Source of the DNA: Paenibacillus alginolyticus DSM 5050 = NBRC 15375
GTDB lineage: Bacteria; Bacillota; Bacilli; Paenibacillales; NBRC-103111
DNA: 64,000 nt
Direction: 5' to 3'
NCBI RefSeq assembly: GCF_000422905.1
Contig: NZ_AUGY01000023.1
Span: 31,287-95,286, forward strand
Part shown: one piece after another, positions 1 through 10,536 of the stretch
Layout of the letters: the number at the start of each line of letters is the position of its first letter
Position numbering within the stretch: the stretch's first letter is position 1
The notes under the pieces: generated by a model
Databases searched by the model: none
What the model was told of the DNA's origin: nothing
What the model saw: only the letters and a program-made list of their open reading frames with translations
Made by a program: the position numbers and the translations under genes

Positions 1-915
1 CAAACCCGTTTGACGCAACAGCTTCTGAATCGCCAGAGCCGGTGTGACCGCGATATATGGCGCTCTTTCACCTACAGCAGCGTGACCAACAATCCTAGCC
101 ATAGGCTTTATCCCCTGTGAAACAGCCTTTTCTTTGGACATGACCACCATAGCTGCAGCGCCGTCATTTACGCCTGGAGCGTTACCCGCTGTAATCGTGC
201 CATCCTTTGTGAACAAAGAAGGCAATGCGGCAAGCTTTTCAAGACTTGTATCTGCTCTAGGGACTTCGTCTTGACTAATCGCAATCGTTCCACCCTTACT
301 CTCGATAGCTACAGGGACGATTTCCTCCGCAAAATATCCCTTATTCATCGCATCAACAGCTCGAATATGACTGCGAAGTGCCCATTCATCCTGATCTTTA
401 CGGCTAATTCCAAACTCACCGGCTACCGTACTGCCATGAACGATCATATGCACATTGTGAAATGAACACCATAAACCGTCATGAATCATAAGATCCACGA
501 GGCTTTGATCACCCATTCTTGCTCCCCACCGTGCGCTTGGAACTGCAAATGGCGCGTTGCTCATGCTTTCCATCCCGCCGGCTACGATAATATCCGCATC
601 CCCTGAACGTATGATTTGCTCCGCCAATGTCACACTTCTCAGCCCGGATGCACACACTTTGTTAATTGTCTCCGTGGTCACTTTCCAGTCCAGACCAGCC
701 CACCTGGCAGCCTGACGTGATGGAATTTGTCCCGCTCCTCCCTGAAGCACCATCCCCATAAGCACTTCGTCAATGGTTGCCGGATCAATCGAAGATCGGA
801 GGATTGCTTCTTTGATTGCTGTTCCACCGAGAGTGACTGCCTGGACTTCTTTCAAGGCACCACCCAACTTGCCAAATGGCGTTCGGGCACCGCCTACAAT
901 GACACTTTCCCTCAT
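1..915 (-). CDS. Acetyl-CoA acetyltransferase (thiolase), partial
   Basis: Thiolase-fold enzyme that would cleave acetoacetyl-CoA or another 3-ketoacyl-CoA with CoA, last gene of the acyl-CoA degradation operon. The 305 codons present carry the N-terminal thiolase domain; the acyl-accepting cysteine lies in NKVCASGLRSV at about residue 88, and GGMESMSNAP follows as in biosynthetic/degradative thiolases. The C-terminal part with the GHP histidine and the second active cysteine is outside the window. The ATG at 915 is preferred over the in-frame ATG at 930 because GGGGGA lies about 7 bases before it. It follows the E2 gene by about 20 bases, so it is probably co-transcribed. Substrate chain length cannot be judged from the sequence. 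Confidence 0.93.
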   Translation of the reverse strand, partial: MRESVIVGGARTPFGKLGGALKEVQAVTLGGTAIKEAILRSSIDPATIDEVLMGMVLQGGAGQIPSRQAARWAGLDWKVTTETINKVCASGLRSVTLAEQIIRSGDADIIVAGGMESMSNAPFAVPSARWGARMGDQSLVDLMIHDGLWCSFHNVHMIVHGSTVAGEFGISRKDQDEWALRSHIRAVDAMNKGYFAEEIVPVAIESKGGTIAISQDEVPRADTSLEKLAALPSLFTKDGTITAGNAPGVNDGAAAMVVMSKEKAVSQGIKPMARIVGHAAVGERAPYIAVTPALAIQKLLRQTGL

Positions 916-935
916 GGATTCGTCCCCCATCGTTC

Positions 936-1580
936 TCAATAAATGATCGTTTCTTCCTTATATTGTTCCAAATAATACTTAACACGCTGCATGAAACGAC
1001 TGCCAATCATCCCATCCACCATGCGGTGATCATAGGAAAGACACAGATTCGCGATAGATCGAATCGCAATCATTTCCTGAATAACTACGGGCTTACGTAC
1101 GATAGACTCAAAAGTCAGCATAGCCGCCTGCGGATTATTAATGATTGGACAAGAAAGCAAGGATCCTGCCGAGCCTGTGTTACTAAATGTAAATGAACCC
1201 TCAACGAATTCGGAAGGCAGCAACGAACCATTTCGCGCCTTATTGGCCAAATCATGCAGTTCAATCGCGATTCCTGCGATGGATTTACGATCCGCATGAT
1301 AGATCACAGGTGTTACAACGGTATCGTCGGTATTAGCAACCGCTATCGATAAGTTGATATCTTTTTTGACATGAATGCTGCCCGAGTGCCAGCTCGAGTT
1401 CAGCATGGGGAACTCCTTCAAGGCATTAACGATTGGTTTCAAGACGAATGGGCTAAGCGATAACGGGATGCCCTCTCTACGCATAAAGTCTTCTTTCAAC
1501 TTTTGCCGCAAGTCAACTAGGTTACTGACATCCACTTCGATCATCATCCAAGCATGGGGATTTTCAGAGTTACTCTGCAT
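936..1580 (-). CDS. 2-oxoacid dehydrogenase E2, catalytic domain only
   Basis: Stand-alone acyltransferase catalytic domain of a 2-oxoacid dehydrogenase complex, only 214 residues against roughly 400 or more for normal E2. The active-site signature DHRMVDG is at residues 184-190 near the C-terminus, and the preceding beta-rich core (FTFSNTGSAGS, NNPQAAMLTF) matches the 2-oxoacid_dh domain. There is no lipoyl domain (no DKA-type lysine motif) and no E1/E3-binding domain. The start is well supported: AGGAGG sits 7 bases before the ATG, and only 12 bases separate it from the E1 beta stop, so no upstream coding sequence has been lost by a frameshift here. It must borrow a lipoyl carrier encoded elsewhere, or act as a structural core or free acyltransferase. 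Confidence 0.88.
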   Translation of the reverse strand: MQSNSENPHAWMMIEVDVSNLVDLRQKLKEDFMRREGIPLSLSPFVLKPIVNALKEFPMLNSSWHSGSIHVKKDINLSIAVANTDDTVVTPVIYHADRKSIAGIAIELHDLANKARNGSLLPSEFVEGSFTFSNTGSAGSLLSCPIINNPQAAMLTFESIVRKPVVIQEMIAIRSIANLCLSYDHRMVDGMIGSRFMQRVKYYLEQYKEETIIY

Positions 1581-1592
1581 ACCCAGCCTCCT

Positions 1593-2573
1593 TCAGATTT
1601 CCGCTAATTGGCGCATGGCATCTTTGACGGTGTCGACATTCGGCAGGTAAAACTTCTCTAAGGTTGGCGCCATGCCAACAGGGGGAATATCGGGAGGGCA
1701 GCATCTCATGATGGGTGCATCCAATTCGTACAACAGGTGTTCAGCAATTAAAGCAGAAATTTCAGCACCAATGCCGCCTGTTTTATTATCTTCGTGAACG
1801 ATCAATATTTTTCCGGTTTTGGCTGCCGCCTCGTAAATAGCAGGCTTATCGAGCGGATGAAGCGTCCGCAAATCCAATATCTCTGTACTAATTCCTTCTT
1901 GCTCCAGCTCAAAAGCCGCTTTAATGGCATAATGCACCGACAATCCATAGGCAATCACTGTGATATCCTTTCCCTCACGCCTTATGGCTGCCTTGCCGAT
2001 CGGAACTGTGTAATCTTCTTCAGGGACTTCATCGGATATTGATAGATAACACTTCTTATGTTCGAAGAAAAGGACAGGATCCTCGTCCCGCACTGCCGCC
2101 TTCAGTAAACCTTTGGCATCATAGGCTGTAGACGGCGCAACAATCTTGAGTCCGGGAGTGCCAAAAAAGACCGATTCCGGACACTGGGAGTGATACAATC
2201 CGCCTCCACCTGTCGCGCCGTAAGGTGCGCGAATGACGATTGGACAATGCCAGTCATTATTCGAGCGATAACGAATTTTCGCTGCCTCGCTGATGATTTG
2301 ATTAACTGCAGGGAAAATAAAATCGGCAAACTGGATTTCAGCAATCGGCCTCATCCCGACCATAGCCGCTCCAATCGCAACACCCACAATAGCAGATTCA
2401 GAGAGCGGCGTGTCGAGGACTCTCAATTCACCGAACCGATCGCGCATGCCTTTCGTCGCATTAAGTACGCCGCCCTTCCCAATATCCTCTCCGAGCACAA
2501 AAACATGCTCATCGCGTTCCATTTCTTCAATCATCCCACGACGAATGGCCTCCAAATACGTTAAGATTGGCAT
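1593..2573 (-). CDS. 2-oxoacid dehydrogenase E1 beta subunit (branched-chain type)
   Basis: Beta subunit of the thiamine-diphosphate-dependent E1 decarboxylase; pairs with the alpha subunit encoded just upstream. The 326-residue protein begins MPILTYLEAIRRGM and shows the family blocks VFVLGEDIGKGGV, DTPLSESAIVG and IVHEDNKTGGIGAEI, the usual length for E1 beta. The open frame extends further upstream, but the ATG at 2573, one base after the alpha stop codon and preceded by GGGGGTGA, gives the normal N-terminus. Close coupling with the alpha gene indicates stoichiometric translation. The context with IcmF and the methylcitrate genes favours branched-chain 2-oxoacids over pyruvate or acetoin; this is inference. 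Confidence 0.93.
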   Translation of the reverse strand: MPILTYLEAIRRGMIEEMERDEHVFVLGEDIGKGGVLNATKGMRDRFGELRVLDTPLSESAIVGVAIGAAMVGMRPIAEIQFADFIFPAVNQIISEAAKIRYRSNNDWHCPIVIRAPYGATGGGGLYHSQCPESVFFGTPGLKIVAPSTAYDAKGLLKAAVRDEDPVLFFEHKKCYLSISDEVPEEDYTVPIGKAAIRREGKDITVIAYGLSVHYAIKAAFELEQEGISTEILDLRTLHPLDKPAIYEAAAKTGKILIVHEDNKTGGIGAEISALIAEHLLYELDAPIMRCCPPDIPPVGMAPTLEKFYLPNVDTVKDAMRQLAEI

Positions 2574-2574
2574 T

Positions 2575-3585
2575 TTAAGCATCACCCCCATCTTCCGCAT
2601 AAACATGCCGTAATACATCTTCTGGAACCGGATAAGGGGCTTTTTCAGCATATTTCGTTGCTTCGTTCACTTCTTTCGTGACACTCTCATTCAGCATTTG
2701 TTCAATCTCTTCAGACATGACGCCGCATTCGATCAAATAACGCCGAAACCGCTGCAAGCCGTCCTGCTCCTTATGGTATTCTACCTCTTCTTTCGTCCGG
2801 TACAGCATATCATCATCCGCGGTGGAATGCGGCGGGATTCGATAAAGCATCGCCTCGATCAACGTCGGCCCATACCCGCGAACGGCACGCTCCCTCGCTT
2901 CTTTGACCGCGCGATACACCTCCAGCGTGTCATTGCCGTCAACTCGCTGACCTGGGAAGCCGTAGCCTGCGGCACGATCGACAACGCGCCCGGCCACCTG
3001 TCTATGCGCAGGGATGGAAATGGCATACTGGTTATTTTCGCATAAGAAAATAACGGGCAGCTTGAATACACCGGCAAAATTGAATGCTTCGTGGACATCC
3101 CCTTGATTGCTAGCCCCTTCGCCAAAGCTGACGAAAGCGACATGGTCTTCCTTTTTTATCATGGCCGTTAGTGCGATGCCGACAGCATGCAAGGCTTGCG
3201 TGGCAACCGGACTCGATCCCGAAACAATATGATGCTTTTTATAGCCAAAATGCCCTGGCATTTGCCTGCCTCCGTTAACGTCCTCCGCTTTGAATAAGGC
3301 TGCCAGCATGAGTTCACGCACGGTCATACCCACCGTTAAGACAAAGGCATAATCCCTGTAATAAGGCAGAAAATAGTCATGCTGCTTATTTAATGCGAAT
3401 GCCGCTGCTGCCTGGGTCGCTTCTTGACCGATACTTGAGATATGAAAGGCCGTTTTGCCTGACCGTTGAAGTAGGGTTGCTCGCTCGTCAAACTTCCTCG
3501 CTTTGAGCATGAAGGTATACATCTGCAGCACCTGTTCATCGGTTAAACCGAGCTGTTGATGCTTGGTAACTTGCTGAGAAGACAT
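2575..3585 (-). CDS. 2-oxoacid dehydrogenase E1 alpha subunit (branched-chain type)
   Basis: Alpha subunit of E1, which decarboxylates a 2-oxoacid on thiamine diphosphate and transfers the acyl group to a lipoyl arm. The ThDP-binding stretch runs from GEGASNQGD to CENN (about residues 155-185) and the loop RIPPHSTADDD near residue 250 is typical of branched-chain E1 alpha. Length (336) is normal. AGGAGG lies 7 bases before the ATG. Product acyl-CoAs from valine, leucine and isoleucine oxoacids would feed the neighbouring mutase, dehydrogenases and methylcitrate cycle. No E3 or complete E2 is present in the window. Confidence 0.93.
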   Translation of the reverse strand: MSSQQVTKHQQLGLTDEQVLQMYTFMLKARKFDERATLLQRSGKTAFHISSIGQEATQAAAAFALNKQHDYFLPYYRDYAFVLTVGMTVRELMLAALFKAEDVNGGRQMPGHFGYKKHHIVSGSSPVATQALHAVGIALTAMIKKEDHVAFVSFGEGASNQGDVHEAFNFAGVFKLPVIFLCENNQYAISIPAHRQVAGRVVDRAAGYGFPGQRVDGNDTLEVYRAVKEARERAVRGYGPTLIEAMLYRIPPHSTADDDMLYRTKEEVEYHKEQDGLQRFRRYLIECGVMSEEIEQMLNESVTKEVNEATKYAEKAPYPVPEDVLRHVYAEDGGDA

Positions 3586-3609
3586 TGGAACTCCTCCTCT
3601 CTCCTGCTG

Positions 3610-6600
3610 CTACATATTTCTGCGATACTGCCCGCCTACCTGATACAGCGCATGGGTAATTTGCCCCAAGCTTGCTACCTTGACCGTTTCCATCAATTCG
3701 GCGAAAATGTTGCCTCCATCCAGCGCAATTCGTTGCAGCTTTGCCAAAGCTTTGGGTGATTCGGTTTGATTCTTCGAAAGTAACTCCCTGAGATTCATAA
3801 TTTGCTGCTCTTTTTCTTGCGTCGTTGCCCGAGCTAACGGGATATTCATGTCCGTATCCTTGGAAGGATTGGGATGAAAGAACGTATTCACGCCAATTAT
3901 CGGGAGCTCGCCATGATGTTTTTTCATTTCATACAGCATTGATTCATTCTGGATTTTACCCCTTTGATACTGAGACTCCATGGCTCCGAGCACTCCGCCT
4001 CTTTCGCTAATTCGTTCTAACTCCTGAAGCACTGCCTCCTCAACCAAATCGGTTAACTCCTCAATAATGAAAGAACCCTGCAGCATGTTCTCATTTTTAA
4101 CAAATCCAAGCTCCTTTGTAATGATCAATTGAATCGCCATAGCTCGGCGCACAGATTCCTCCGTTGGTGTCGTTATCGCCTCGTCATACGAATTCGTATG
4201 CAGCGAATTGCAATTATCAAGTAGCGCCATCAGTGCTTGAAGCGTGGTTCGGATATCATTAAAATCAATTTCCTGCGCATGCAGAGATCGCCCCGACGTT
4301 TGGATATGATATTTGAGCTTTTGACTTCGTTCATTCGCGTTGTATTTGTACTTCATTACAGTTGCCCAAATTCGGCGCGCCACTCGTCCAATCACCGTAT
4401 ATTCCGGATCTAGCCCATTGCTGAAAAAGAAAGACAGATTCGGTGCAAAGTCATCAATCGGCATGCCTCTAGCCAAATAATATTCAACATAGGTAAATCC
4501 GTTAGCCAGTGTAAAAGCGAGCTGTGAGATCGGGTTCGCCCCTGCTTCGGCAATGTGATAGCCCGAAATAGAAACCGAATAATAATTACGGACCTCATGA
4601 TCGATAAAATATTGCTGAATATCGCCCATCATCCGCAGTGCGAACTCCGTAGAAAAAATGCACGTATTCTGCCCCTGATCCTCCTTCAAAATGTCAGCCT
4701 GTACGGTCCCCCTCACCGACTTCAGTGTCTGTTCGCGGATCTGGTTCGCCTCCACGTCCGTTGGTAGTCTACCATGCTCCCGGGAGAAGCGTTCGATCTG
4801 GAAATCGATCGCCGTGTTCATGTACATCGCAAGAAGTATCGGTGCAGGACCGTTAATCGTCATTGAAACCGAAGTCAAAGGATCGCACAGATCGAATCCG
4901 GCATACAGCTTTTTCATATCGTCTAATGAACAGACACTAACCCCGCTCTCACCGATTTTTCCATAAATGTCCTGCCGTTCATCAGGATCCTCCCCATACA
5001 GAGTGACGGAGTCGAAAGCGGTGCTGAGACGTTTGGCTTGATCGTTCTGCGATAAATAATGAAATCTTAGATTCGTGCGTTCCGGCGTCCCTTCGCCTGC
5101 AAACTGGCGTTTGGGGTCCTCCGCTGTTCGTTTGAAAGGAAATACACCTGCTGTAAAGGGAAATTCACCCGGAACATGTTCACGGTACATCCAACGAATG
5201 AGGTCACCGGCATCGCGATATTTGGGCAGACTTACCTTCGGAATGTCCAACCCTGACAAGCTTGACGTTGTTAGCTCAGTCACATATTCTTTATCCCTTA
5301 CTCGGGTAGTGAATGTTTTGCCTGTGTATTTTCTTTGTAACTCCGGCCACTTCTCGAGTAAGTGACGAGTTTCTTTGTGCATGCGGTTCTCGACATTTAT
5401 CTTAAGTGTTTGCAGGACAGAGACACTTTCGTCTGCTGCAAGCTCTTGCTGTAAGGCTGATATTGCCCCTTCAATTCGGTAGCAGGTAGTGGCTAGCTCG
5501 GCTTCCCTTTCTACAAACGAGTGATACGCCCGAACCGTATGCGCAATTTCTCCTAAATACCGTATCCGGTCAGCTGGTATGATGACATGCGTCTTAGCAG
5601 CAGCATGACCAGTTGTAAATCCATGAACAGACCACTTCAAAACACATTTACGATTCAAGGTCTCGATGAGTGCACAGAATAACGTATCCACGCCAGCATC
5701 GTTAAATTGACTAGCCATCGTACCATATACGGGCATGGTTTCAAAATTCAAATCAAATAAACCGTGATTTCTTTGAACTTGCTTCTTCACATCTCGAAGT
5801 GCATCCGCAGAGCCTCTGCGGTCGAATTTATTAATCGCGATCAGGTCCGCGTAATCCAGCATATCAATCTTCTCTAATTGCGAAGGCGCACCGAATTCGC
5901 TTGTCATCACATAGAGCGACACATCGGCTACTTCGGTGATTTGATGATCGCCTTGACCAATTCCGCTGGTCTCCACCAAAACAAGATCAAAGCCGGCTGC
6001 CTTCAAGACGGCAATGGCAGGAATAATAGCAAACGACAGCTCATTGCCCGATCCCCGAGTAGCCATACTTCGCATATAGACACGGTCGTTATGAACAGCA
6101 TTCATGCGGATGCGATCCCCAAGCAAAGCGCCGCCGCTTCGCTGCTTGGTTGGATCGACTGATAGGATGGCAATCGTTTTATCTGGGTACTGGCGCAAGA
6201 AACGCTGAACAATTTCATCGGTTAGGGAGCTTTTCCCCGCTCCGCCTGTGCCTGTGATGCCTACAACTGGACATATAGCCCCACTCAAAGGCATGTTATT
6301 TAATGTCTCTATCTCCGTTATCGATTCCCTGCTTTCGCAAGCTAGTTCGGCAGCAGTAATGAAGCGGGCTATTGACCTATGATCATTGATTTGCCCTACC
6401 TCGCTTATTTCACCAAATTCTTTACCTTGAACAAAGCCGGAAACCTTACAAAAATCACACTCCTTCATCATGAAGTTAATCATCCCTTGCAAGCCAAGCT
6501 CTCTTCCATCATCAGGCGAAAATAGGCGAGTAACGCCGTAATCATGAAGCATTTTTATTTCCGAAGGAAGGATCACTCCTCCACCGCCACCGAAGACTTT

Positions 6601-6894
6601 GATCTCGGATGCCCCACTTTCCCGCAATAAATCAATCATATAAGTAAAGTACTCGACGTGCCCTCCTTGATAGGATGATACGGCAATTCCCTGAACGTCC
6701 TCTTGGATTGCTGCTTGCACAATCTCGCTAACGGATCGGTTATGCCCTAAATGAATGACCTCCGCTCCACTGGCTTGAAGAATTCGCCGCATAATCGTTA
6801 TGGACACATCGTGGCCGTCAAATAAAGCCGAAGCCGTCACGAATCTCACCTTATGCTTCGCACGATAGTTGGTTTCCGAACCCACTGTTGACAC
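3610..6894 (-). CDS. icmF: Fused isobutyryl-CoA mutase IcmF
   Basis: Adenosylcobalamin enzyme that interconverts isobutyryl-CoA and n-butyryl-CoA and in characterised IcmFs also isovaleryl-CoA and pivalyl-CoA. Domain order is seen directly: an N-terminal B12-binding domain with FDGHDVS (His about 28), a MeaI-type G-protein chaperone with P-loop GTGGAGKSS near residue 215, and a C-terminal mutase barrel. The substrate-site blocks GVFPFKR and [16 protein letters not shown] fit IcmF rather than methylmalonyl-CoA mutase. The chosen start is the GTG at 6894 with GGGAGG 7 bases upstream (about 1094 aa); a TTG at 6915 would add seven residues and overlap the preceding gene. It lies between an acyl-CoA dehydrogenase and E1 alpha, so it links valine and leucine catabolism to beta-oxidation. 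Confidence 0.96.
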   Translation of the reverse strand: MSTVGSETNYRAKHKVRFVTASALFDGHDVSITIMRRILQASGAEVIHLGHNRSVSEIVQAAIQEDVQGIAVSSYQGGHVEYFTYMIDLLRESGASEIKVFGGGGGVILPSEIKMLHDYGVTRLFSPDDGRELGLQGMINFMMKECDFCKVSGFVQGKEFGEISEVGQINDHRSIARFITAAELACESRESITEIETLNNMPLSGAICPVVGITGTGGAGKSSLTDEIVQRFLRQYPDKTIAILSVDPTKQRSGGALLGDRIRMNAVHNDRVYMRSMATRGSGNELSFAIIPAIAVLKAAGFDLVLVETSGIGQGDHQITEVADVSLYVMTSEFGAPSQLEKIDMLDYADLIAINKFDRRGSADALRDVKKQVQRNHGLFDLNFETMPVYGTMASQFNDAGVDTLFCALIETLNRKCVLKWSVHGFTTGHAAAKTHVIIPADRIRYLGEIAHTVRAYHSFVEREAELATTCYRIEGAISALQQELAADESVSVLQTLKINVENRMHKETRHLLEKWPELQRKYTGKTFTTRVRDKEYVTELTTSSLSGLDIPKVSLPKYRDAGDLIRWMYREHVPGEFPFTAGVFPFKRTAEDPKRQFAGEGTPERTNLRFHYLSQNDQAKRLSTAFDSVTLYGEDPDERQDIYGKIGESGVSVCSLDDMKKLYAGFDLCDPLTSVSMTINGPAPILLAMYMNTAIDFQIERFSREHGRLPTDVEANQIREQTLKSVRGTVQADILKEDQGQNTCIFSTEFALRMMGDIQQYFIDHEVRNYYSVSISGYHIAEAGANPISQLAFTLANGFTYVEYYLARGMPIDDFAPNLSFFFSNGLDPEYTVIGRVARRIWATVMKYKYNANERSQKLKYHIQTSGRSLHAQEIDFNDIRTTLQALMALLDNCNSLHTNSYDEAITTPTEESVRRAMAIQLIITKELGFVKNENMLQGSFIIEELTDLVEEAVLQELERISERGGVLGAMESQYQRGKIQNESMLYEMKKHHGELPIIGVNTFFHPNPSKDTDMNIPLARATTQEKEQQIMNLRELLSKNQTESPKALAKLQRIALDGGNIFAELMETVKVASLGQITHALYQVGGQYRRNM

Positions 6895-6911
6895 GGCTGC
6901 ACCTCCCTTCC

Positions 6912-8054
6912 TCAATCTGCCAGAAGGCTTCGAGAAATAACCACTCGCTGGATTTCGTTCGTCCCTCCATAGATTTGTGTGATCTTGGCGTCGCGCATAT
7001 AACGTTCAACAGGGAAGGCTTTCGTATAGCCATAACCCCCGAAGATTTGAACAGCTTCTACCGTCACCTCCATGGCCGTGTCTCCAGCAAAAAGCTTGGC
7101 ATAAGCAGATTCCTTGCCATAGGGTAACCCTTGACTTTCGCGCCAAGCGGCTTGATACGTCAGCCATCTTGCACCTTCGATTTTGGTTGCCATATTCGCA
7201 AGCTTAAAGCTAATCGCCTGCTGCTGAGCAATCGGCTTTCCAAACTGCTTGCGTTCTTTGGCATAAGCCAACGAAACATCCAGTGCTCCTTGCGCGATTC
7301 CCACAGCCTGAGCCGCTATTCCAATTCTAGCTCCGTCAAGCGCACGCATGGCGATTTTCAACCCTTCTCCTTCATTTCCGAGGAGGTTTTCTATGGGTAT
7401 GCGGCAGTTGTCAAAGCATATCTCCGTCGTCGGCGATGAGCGAATGCCCAATTTTCTTTCCTTTTTTCCAAACGTAAATCCGGGCGTGTCTTTCTCTACG
7501 ATAAATGCGCTGCAGCCTTTGTGCTTTTGCGAAGTGTCTGTCAAAGCGAACACGATATAAATTTCCGCAGCACCTGCATTGGTAATGAATTTTTTGGAGC
7601 CGTTTAATATATAGTGATCTCCATCTCGTATGGCTGTTGTTCCCATGGAACTGGCATCGGAGATTGAGGCGATCTCTGTCAGACCGTATGCCCCAAGCTT
7701 CTTCCCTTCTGCCATGGGACGTAGAAACCTTATCTTCTGATCCTCCGTTCCAAAGGTATAAATAGGCCAGCCCGCAAGCGAAATATGTGCAGACAGAGTA
7801 ATACCCGTAGAAGCGCACACACGAGATAGTTCCTCTACAACAAGACAATAGGTCAGATAATCGGAGCCAAGCCCACCGTAGTTCTCAGCCCAAGGAATCC
7901 CTGTCAGACCAAGCTCACCCATTTTGTCAAACAAGGTCCGATCAAACCGTTCATCCTCATCTCGAAGGGCAGCACTAGGTTCCACCTCGTTTTCGGCAAA
8001 ATCACGGACCATACTGCGAACCATTTCCAGTTCCTCCGACAAGCTAAAGTCCAT
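6912..8054 (-). CDS. Acyl-CoA dehydrogenase-like protein lacking the catalytic Glu
   Basis: Acyl-CoA dehydrogenase paralogue of 380 residues, aligning with the operon's first gene along its whole length with a single 3-residue gap. The flavin segment R-K-Q-F-G (about 268-272) is intact and the C-terminal block [15 protein letters not shown] is normal. The position of the usual catalytic Glu reads YGGTNEIQ (Gly at 363), and the alternative isovaleryl-CoA-dehydrogenase site has Ala (ALDGARIG, about 242). The conserved loop normally LTEPxSGSD reads LTEIASISD at 125-133. The start is the ATG at 8054 with AGGAGG upstream; an ATG three bases earlier is out of frame. It is probably the non-catalytic flavin-contributing partner of a heteromer, or else a decaying copy. 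Confidence 0.88.
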   Translation of the reverse strand: MDFSLSEELEMVRSMVRDFAENEVEPSAALRDEDERFDRTLFDKMGELGLTGIPWAENYGGLGSDYLTYCLVVEELSRVCASTGITLSAHISLAGWPIYTFGTEDQKIRFLRPMAEGKKLGAYGLTEIASISDASSMGTTAIRDGDHYILNGSKKFITNAGAAEIYIVFALTDTSQKHKGCSAFIVEKDTPGFTFGKKERKLGIRSSPTTEICFDNCRIPIENLLGNEGEGLKIAMRALDGARIGIAAQAVGIAQGALDVSLAYAKERKQFGKPIAQQQAISFKLANMATKIEGARWLTYQAAWRESQGLPYGKESAYAKLFAGDTAMEVTVEAVQIFGGYGYTKAFPVERYMRDAKITQIYGGTNEIQRVVISRSLLAD

Positions 8055-8139
8055 GTCATAACGACCTCCTCTTGGTGACTTATGTGTACGCAAAGACCCC
8101 ACCGACAACAGGAGATCAGTGAGGATGGTTCATAGGCCG

Positions 8140-9048
8140 CTACTCATTTTCATTCAAAATCGTTTTGGCAATCTTTCCATCTAATGCTTCATAATCGTAA
8201 TATCGAATTGTATCATACAGCTCACTCCTGGTATGCATACGGCTGAGAGAGCCCTTTTGAGTTCCTGTTTGACTGATTTCCTCAAAAACTCTTTCATAGG
8301 CCTTGGCAGCTACGCGAAGCGAAGTGACCGGATAAATGACCATATGAAATCCCCAGCTTTCAAATTGCTCCGCCGTATAATAAGGAGTTCTCCCGAATTC
8401 CGTCATATTGGCTAAAAGTGGACCTTCCACTTCTTTGCTGAAGCGTTGAAAATCCTCTTGACTTTCCAGTGCTTCTGGAAAAATCGCATCAGCTCCCGCT
8501 GCAAGATATTGCTGTGCTCTATGAATCGCTTCTTCCATTCCCTCGACGCTCTTCGCGTCCGTACGCGCAACGATAAATAACGTCGGACTCACGGCTTTGA
8601 TCGTTCGAATTTTCTGAATCATCTCCTCAGCCGAAATGAGCTTCTTTCCATTCAAATGTCCACATTTTTTCGGCATTTCCTGATCCTCTATTTGAACGGC
8701 TGCGACCTTCGCCTCCACCATCTCCTTAGCTGTTCGTGCTACGTTTAAAATACCGCCGAATCCGGTGTCTATATCGACAAGTAGAGGAAGACCGGATGCA
8801 CGAACCAGCTCTCGGGCACGTTCCGCCACCTCATTCGAGTAAATGAGGCCTAAATCAGGCAGTCCCCTGCTAGCTGTGTAAGCAGCACCTGATAAATATA
8901 TAGCTTCAAAATGTGCCTGTTTGGCTATTCTTGCTGCCATTCCGTCGTGGGTACCTGGAATTTTGACAATTGGACCTGAATTGACAAGCTGACGAAATTC
9001 AGCGGCCAATCGTTGTTGATCCGGTTCTTCTTCAATCAGCCATGACAT
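8140..9048 (-). CDS. prpB: 2-methylisocitrate lyase PrpB
   Basis: Splits 2-methylisocitrate into pyruvate and succinate, the last step of the methylcitrate cycle for propionyl-CoA. The 302-residue protein has the isocitrate-lyase superfamily blocks VDIDTGFGG, VQIEDQEMPKKCGHL with the catalytic Cys in KKCGH, and VARTDA. The ATG at 9048 follows AGGAGG by 6 bases and is better than the in-frame ATG 15 bases upstream. It follows the dehydratase gene by 39 bases in the order synthase, dehydratase, lyase, matching Bacillus mmgD-mmgE-yqiQ. Confidence 0.96.
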   Translation of the reverse strand: MSWLIEEEPDQQRLAAEFRQLVNSGPIVKIPGTHDGMAARIAKQAHFEAIYLSGAAYTASRGLPDLGLIYSNEVAERARELVRASGLPLLVDIDTGFGGILNVARTAKEMVEAKVAAVQIEDQEMPKKCGHLNGKKLISAEEMIQKIRTIKAVSPTLFIVARTDAKSVEGMEEAIHRAQQYLAAGADAIFPEALESQEDFQRFSKEVEGPLLANMTEFGRTPYYTAEQFESWGFHMVIYPVTSLRVAAKAYERVFEEISQTGTQKGSLSRMHTRSELYDTIRYYDYEALDGKIAKTILNENE

Positions 9049-9087
9049 AAAGACCTCCTGCATCTCGCCGATTTTATTAACCTGTGG

Positions 9088-10536
9088 TCATATAATAAAA
9101 AGCGCCATAAACTCATGAACAGGCGTTTGAATCAACCGCTCATAATCAAGGGAGAGCTTCAAAATCTCTGTCGTCTTCTTACGAGGAAAACGAGTTAATA
9201 AATTTGCTTCATATTTCTCAATAACCTTCGGCAAACCTTCCTCACGCCGTCTGCGATGCCCGATCGGATACTCGCAAACGACATTCTCCGTTTTCGTGCC
9301 GTCTTTGAAATGAATTTGGACTGCGTTGGCTATCGAACGTTTGTCAGGATCCAAGTAATCTTTGCTGTACTGCTCATCCTCGACAACGACCATTTTCTCC
9401 CTAAGTGCATCAATCCGAGCATCCTTAGCGACCATTTCTTCGTAATGCTCAGCGGTCAATGTTCCAAACAGCAGCCCAATCGCAACCATATATTGTAGAC
9501 AATGATCCCGATCAGCAGGATTGTGCAACGGTCCCTTCTTATCAATAATCCGAATCGCAGATTGATGGGTAGTCAAAGTGATGTGAGCAATCTCGTCCAG
9601 TCGCTTGTGTACCTTAGGGTACAGCTCCAGTGCGCACTCGACGGCTGTTTGAGCATGAAATTCAGCTGGAAATGATATTTTAAATAAAATATTCTCCATC
9701 ACATAAGAGTCTAATGATCGACCTAATGTGAGTTCTTTTCCTTGAAATAAAACATCTTGGAAGCCCCAGTTTTTCGCAGTAAGTGCTGACGAATAGCCCA
9801 TTTCGCCACCTACAGCCATCAAAGCTAACCGTACCCCACGACTTGTGGCATCACCGGCTGCCCATGATTTACGGGAACCTGTATTTGGTGCGTGTCGATA
9901 CGTTCTTAAGCTAGCCCCGTCAATCCATGCGTTGGAAAGCGCGCTGCACAGCTCTTCTCTGTTTGCCCCCAACATTGCCGCAGCAACGGCTGTCGATGCT
10001 ATTTTCACAAAATGAACATGGTCCAGCCCTACACGGTTTAAACTGTTCTCAAGAGCAAGCACTCCCTGAATCTCATGCGCTTTAATGGACATGGTGAGGA
10101 CATCCTTCATATAGAGCGGCTTTTTCCCCTCAGCAACTCTATTTCGACTCACATAATCAGCGACGGCAAGAATACTGCCTAGATTATCCGATGGATGCCC
10201 CCATTCAGCAGCCAACCATGTATCGTTATAATCCAGCCAACGAATCATACAGCCAATATTAAAAGCCGCATGGACGGGGTCTAGCTCGTATCTCGTCCCC
10301 GGCACACGGGCACCCCCCGGTAAGTTCGCACCTGGTACAATCGGACCCAAATGCTTCGTACAATCAGGGAATCGTAAAGCGAGTAATCCGGTGCCAAGTG
10401 AATCCAATAAGACATGCTGTGCGATGCTATACGCTTCCTCGCTTTCAATCCCTTTTGCCAATGTATAATCAGCAATCTCCTCGATTAAGGGGTCAAAGGT
10501 CATCTCCTTATTTTCCAGATATCCAGAACTACTCAT
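9088..10536 (-). CDS. prpD: 2-methylcitrate dehydratase PrpD/MmgE
   Basis: MmgE/PrpD-family enzyme (482 aa) that dehydrates 2-methylcitrate to methylaconitate in the cytoplasm. Family blocks seen are [40 protein letters not shown] and [13 protein letters not shown]. Its ATG overlaps the stop of the synthase gene by four bases (ATGA), indicating translational coupling. No acnD or prpF is nearby, so hydration of the product to methylisocitrate would rely on a general aconitase, as in Bacillus (inference). Confidence 0.95.
   Translation of the reverse strand: MSSSGYLENKEMTFDPLIEEIADYTLAKGIESEEAYSIAQHVLLDSLGTGLLALRFPDCTKHLGPIVPGANLPGGARVPGTRYELDPVHAAFNIGCMIRWLDYNDTWLAAEWGHPSDNLGSILAVADYVSRNRVAEGKKPLYMKDVLTMSIKAHEIQGVLALENSLNRVGLDHVHFVKIASTAVAAAMLGANREELCSALSNAWIDGASLRTYRHAPNTGSRKSWAAGDATSRGVRLALMAVGGEMGYSSALTAKNWGFQDVLFQGKELTLGRSLDSYVMENILFKISFPAEFHAQTAVECALELYPKVHKRLDEIAHITLTTHQSAIRIIDKKGPLHNPADRDHCLQYMVAIGLLFGTLTAEHYEEMVAKDARIDALREKMVVVEDEQYSKDYLDPDKRSIANAVQIHFKDGTKTENVVCEYPIGHRRRREEGLPKVIEKYEANLLTRFPRKKTTEILKLSLDYERLIQTPVHEFMALFII

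Noticed and set aside
7411..7848. 145-residue open frame opposite in phase to the acyl-CoA dehydrogenase
   Set aside because: Lies entirely inside the well-supported dehydrogenase gene on the same strand; high Cys/Arg content and no ribosome site.
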